This document shows, piece by piece, positions 63,447 to 64,000 of a DNA stretch of 64,000 nt. Position 1 is the stretch's first letter; each line of letters starts with the position of its first letter. Origin of the DNA: Loxodes magnus (lineage: Eukaryota; Ciliophora; Karyorelictea; Loxodida; Loxodidae); contig CAMPDV010001075.1 in assembly GCA_946699065.1 (NCBI GenBank), forward strand, positions 60,540 to 124,539, written 5' to 3'. Under the pieces are notes generated by a model. It did no database searches, had not been told where the DNA came from, and saw nothing but the letters and a program-made list of their open reading frames with translations. A program made the translations under genes and the position numbers.

Positions 63447-64000
63447 TTCTCTTTTATATCTAAGTTTTAGTAATTCTAAATCTGAAATTCTATCTTCTTT
63501 TCTTACTTTACTTCCTCACATTTCTAAATACTCATAACTTCTCTTTTATCTCTAAGTTTTAGTAATTCTAAAAGCTAAAATTCTATCTTCTTTTCTTACT
63601 TTACTTCCTCACTTTTCTAATCACTCATAACTTCTCTTTTATCTCTAAGTTTTAGCAATTCTAAAAGCTGTAATTCTATCTTCTTTTCTTACTTTACTTC
63701 CTCACTTTTCTAAATACTTATCACTTCTTTTTATCTCTAAGTTTTAGTAATTCTATATCTGAAATTCTATCTTCTTTTCTTACTTTACTTCCTCACTTTT
63801 CTAAATACTTATAACTTCTCTTTTATCTCTAAGTTTTAGTAATTCTAAAAGCTGAACTTCTATCTTCTTTTCTTACTTTACTTCCTCACTTTTCTAATCA
63901 CTCATAACTTCTTTTTATCTCTAAGTTTAAGTAATTCTAAAAGCTGAAATTCTATCTTCTTTTCTTACTTTACTTCCTCACTTTTCTAATCACTCATAAC
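63447..64000 (+). repeat. Displaced block J, copy 2, cut by the window end
   Basis: Partner of 58,750-59,303. The alignment is still good at the last base of the window, so the duplicated segment continues outside. The final bases are the start of a normal unit. Confidence 0.78.

Larger units (their letters stand above)
1..64000 (+). repeat. ~92-bp satellite DNA array filling the whole window
   Basis: The same unit of about 92 bp repeats head to tail from the first base to the last, close to 695 times, always in one orientation. The plus strand of a reference unit has about 23 A, 20 C, 4 G and 45 T. Units vary between 91 and 93 bp through single-base indels: AAAAGCTG versus AAATCTG, TTCTTTTT versus TTCTCTTTT, and CTAATCAC versus CTTAATCAC. 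Stop codons occur in every frame of both strands about once per unit, so no reading frame of note exists. No unique sequence, mobile element or inversion interrupts it. From general knowledge of satellites, an array like this is usually constitutive heterochromatin near a centromere or telomere; that role is inference here. The family was not recognised. Both ends are cut by the window. Confidence 0.99.
37060..64000 (+). repeat. Sub-array zone 5: TATATCTAAG, CACATTTC and CTAAAATTC monomers
   Basis: The right part of the window has its own vocabulary: CTTTTATATCTAAG (first at about 37,506, about 20 times after), GCTAAAATTC, CACATTTCTAAATAC, CTTAATCACTC followed by TAGTACTTC, CTATATCTG and, from about 50.4 kb, ATAACTTGTTTTT. 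The AACTTATTTTT word typical of the left part was last seen near 44,307. AAGTTTAAGTAATTC is frequent after 49.8 kb but otherwise seen only at about 4,256. One unit near 37,102 has an extra C (CTTCCCTCAC). No gene or unique sequence was found. Confidence 0.75.

Noticed and set aside
1-64000. CRISPR array
   Set aside because: Repeats abut directly with no unique spacers, units vary throughout their length, the unit is about 92 bp, and no cas gene is present.
1-64000. Protein-coding repeats or long ORFs
   Set aside because: In the consensus, stops fall in all three frames of each strand. With a 92-bp unit the frame shifts at each repeat, so the longest open stretch on the plus strand is about 33 codons. 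Longer apparent frames arise only by chance from one-base indels.
1-64000. Soybean centromere satellite (CentGm, also 91-92 bp)
   Set aside because: Only the length agrees. The sequence does not look like CentGm as I remember it, and I cannot run a search. Unit length alone is no evidence of family.
1-64000. CENP-B box as in mammalian alpha satellite
   Set aside because: The box needs CpG-containing, G-rich words. The array has almost no CpG and about four G per unit.
1-64000. Telomere or interstitial telomere repeats
   Set aside because: No G-run or C-run repeat of the TTAGGG, TTTAGGG or TTAGG kind was seen on either strand.
1-64000. tRNA, 5S rRNA or other Pol III genes within units
   Set aside because: No A-box or B-box word could be found. 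The low G content and the frequent T4-T7 runs, which end Pol III transcription, speak against it.
1-64000. Regular higher-order repeat of fixed length
   Set aside because: Matching offsets are many and different (458, 1,013, 1,375, 1,470, 1,654, 1,751, 2,025, 2,200, 2,571, 2,658, 3,680, 3,950, 4,230, 4,685 bp and more). No single period covers the window.
1-64000. Plasmid iterons or a bacterial repeat region
   Set aside because: Iteron clusters are short and lie next to a replication gene. Sixty-four kilobases of uninterrupted 92-bp repeats without a gene is not known from bacterial replicons.

Overview
The whole 64 kb window is one uninterrupted head-to-tail satellite DNA array. The basic unit is about 92 bp (mostly 91-93 bp), so the window holds roughly 695 copies, all in the same orientation. 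I found no protein-coding gene, tRNA, rRNA, transposon, inversion, telomere repeat or other unique sequence. The array fills the window from the first base to the last, so its true ends lie outside. A counted reference unit is A 25%, C 22%, G 4%, T 49%: AT-rich (74%) and strongly strand-asymmetric, with a T/C-rich, nearly G-free plus strand. Such a long homogeneous array points to a eukaryotic nuclear genome and to constitutive heterochromatin (centromeric, pericentromeric, subtelomeric or a heterochromatic knob). I do not recognise the monomer family and cannot name the species.

Layout. The monomers are a mosaic of a limited set of alternative words at fixed positions. Examples are TTATTTTT / TTCTTTTT / TTCTCTTTT, TAGTAATTC / TAGCAATTC / TAGTACTTC / TAACTCTA / TAACTTTA, AAAAGCTGAA / AAATCTGAA / AAAAGCTAAA, TTTACTTCC / TTCACTTCC, and CTAATCACTC / CTAAATACTC / CTAAATACTTATC / CTTAATACTC. 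Word use drifts along the window. The left part (1-9.4 kb) is rich in TTATTTTT and holds the only CpG sites found. The next part (9.4-19.9 kb) is rich in TTCACTTCC and AAATACTTATCAC. The 19.9-29.1 kb part is built largely from kilobase-scale duplications. The 29.1-37.1 kb part introduces TATATCTG, CACATTTC and TAGTACTTC. The right part (37.1-64 kb) is marked by TTTTATATCTAAG, GCTAAAATTC and AACTTGTTTTT.

Higher-order structure. There is no single regular higher-order repeat. Instead there are many local, nested or dispersed duplications of blocks of 5 to 43 monomers. The clearest are a near-perfect tandem duplication of 1,470 bp (11,675-14,614); a 3.5/3.95 kb tandem duplication (about 21.6-29.1 kb) whose first copy contains an extra 458-bp, 5-monomer duplication; a 2.57 kb near-tandem duplication (32.1-37.1 kb); and a 2,025-bp near-tandem duplication (41.9-45.6 kb). 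Displaced copies occur at offsets of 2.2, 2.66, 3.68, 4.23, 4.69, 7.46, 9.95 and 14.43 kb. This is what unequal crossing-over, replication slippage or break-induced repair in a satellite would produce. All comparisons were made by eye, so block edges are good to a few bases at best and to tens of bases where marked 'about'.
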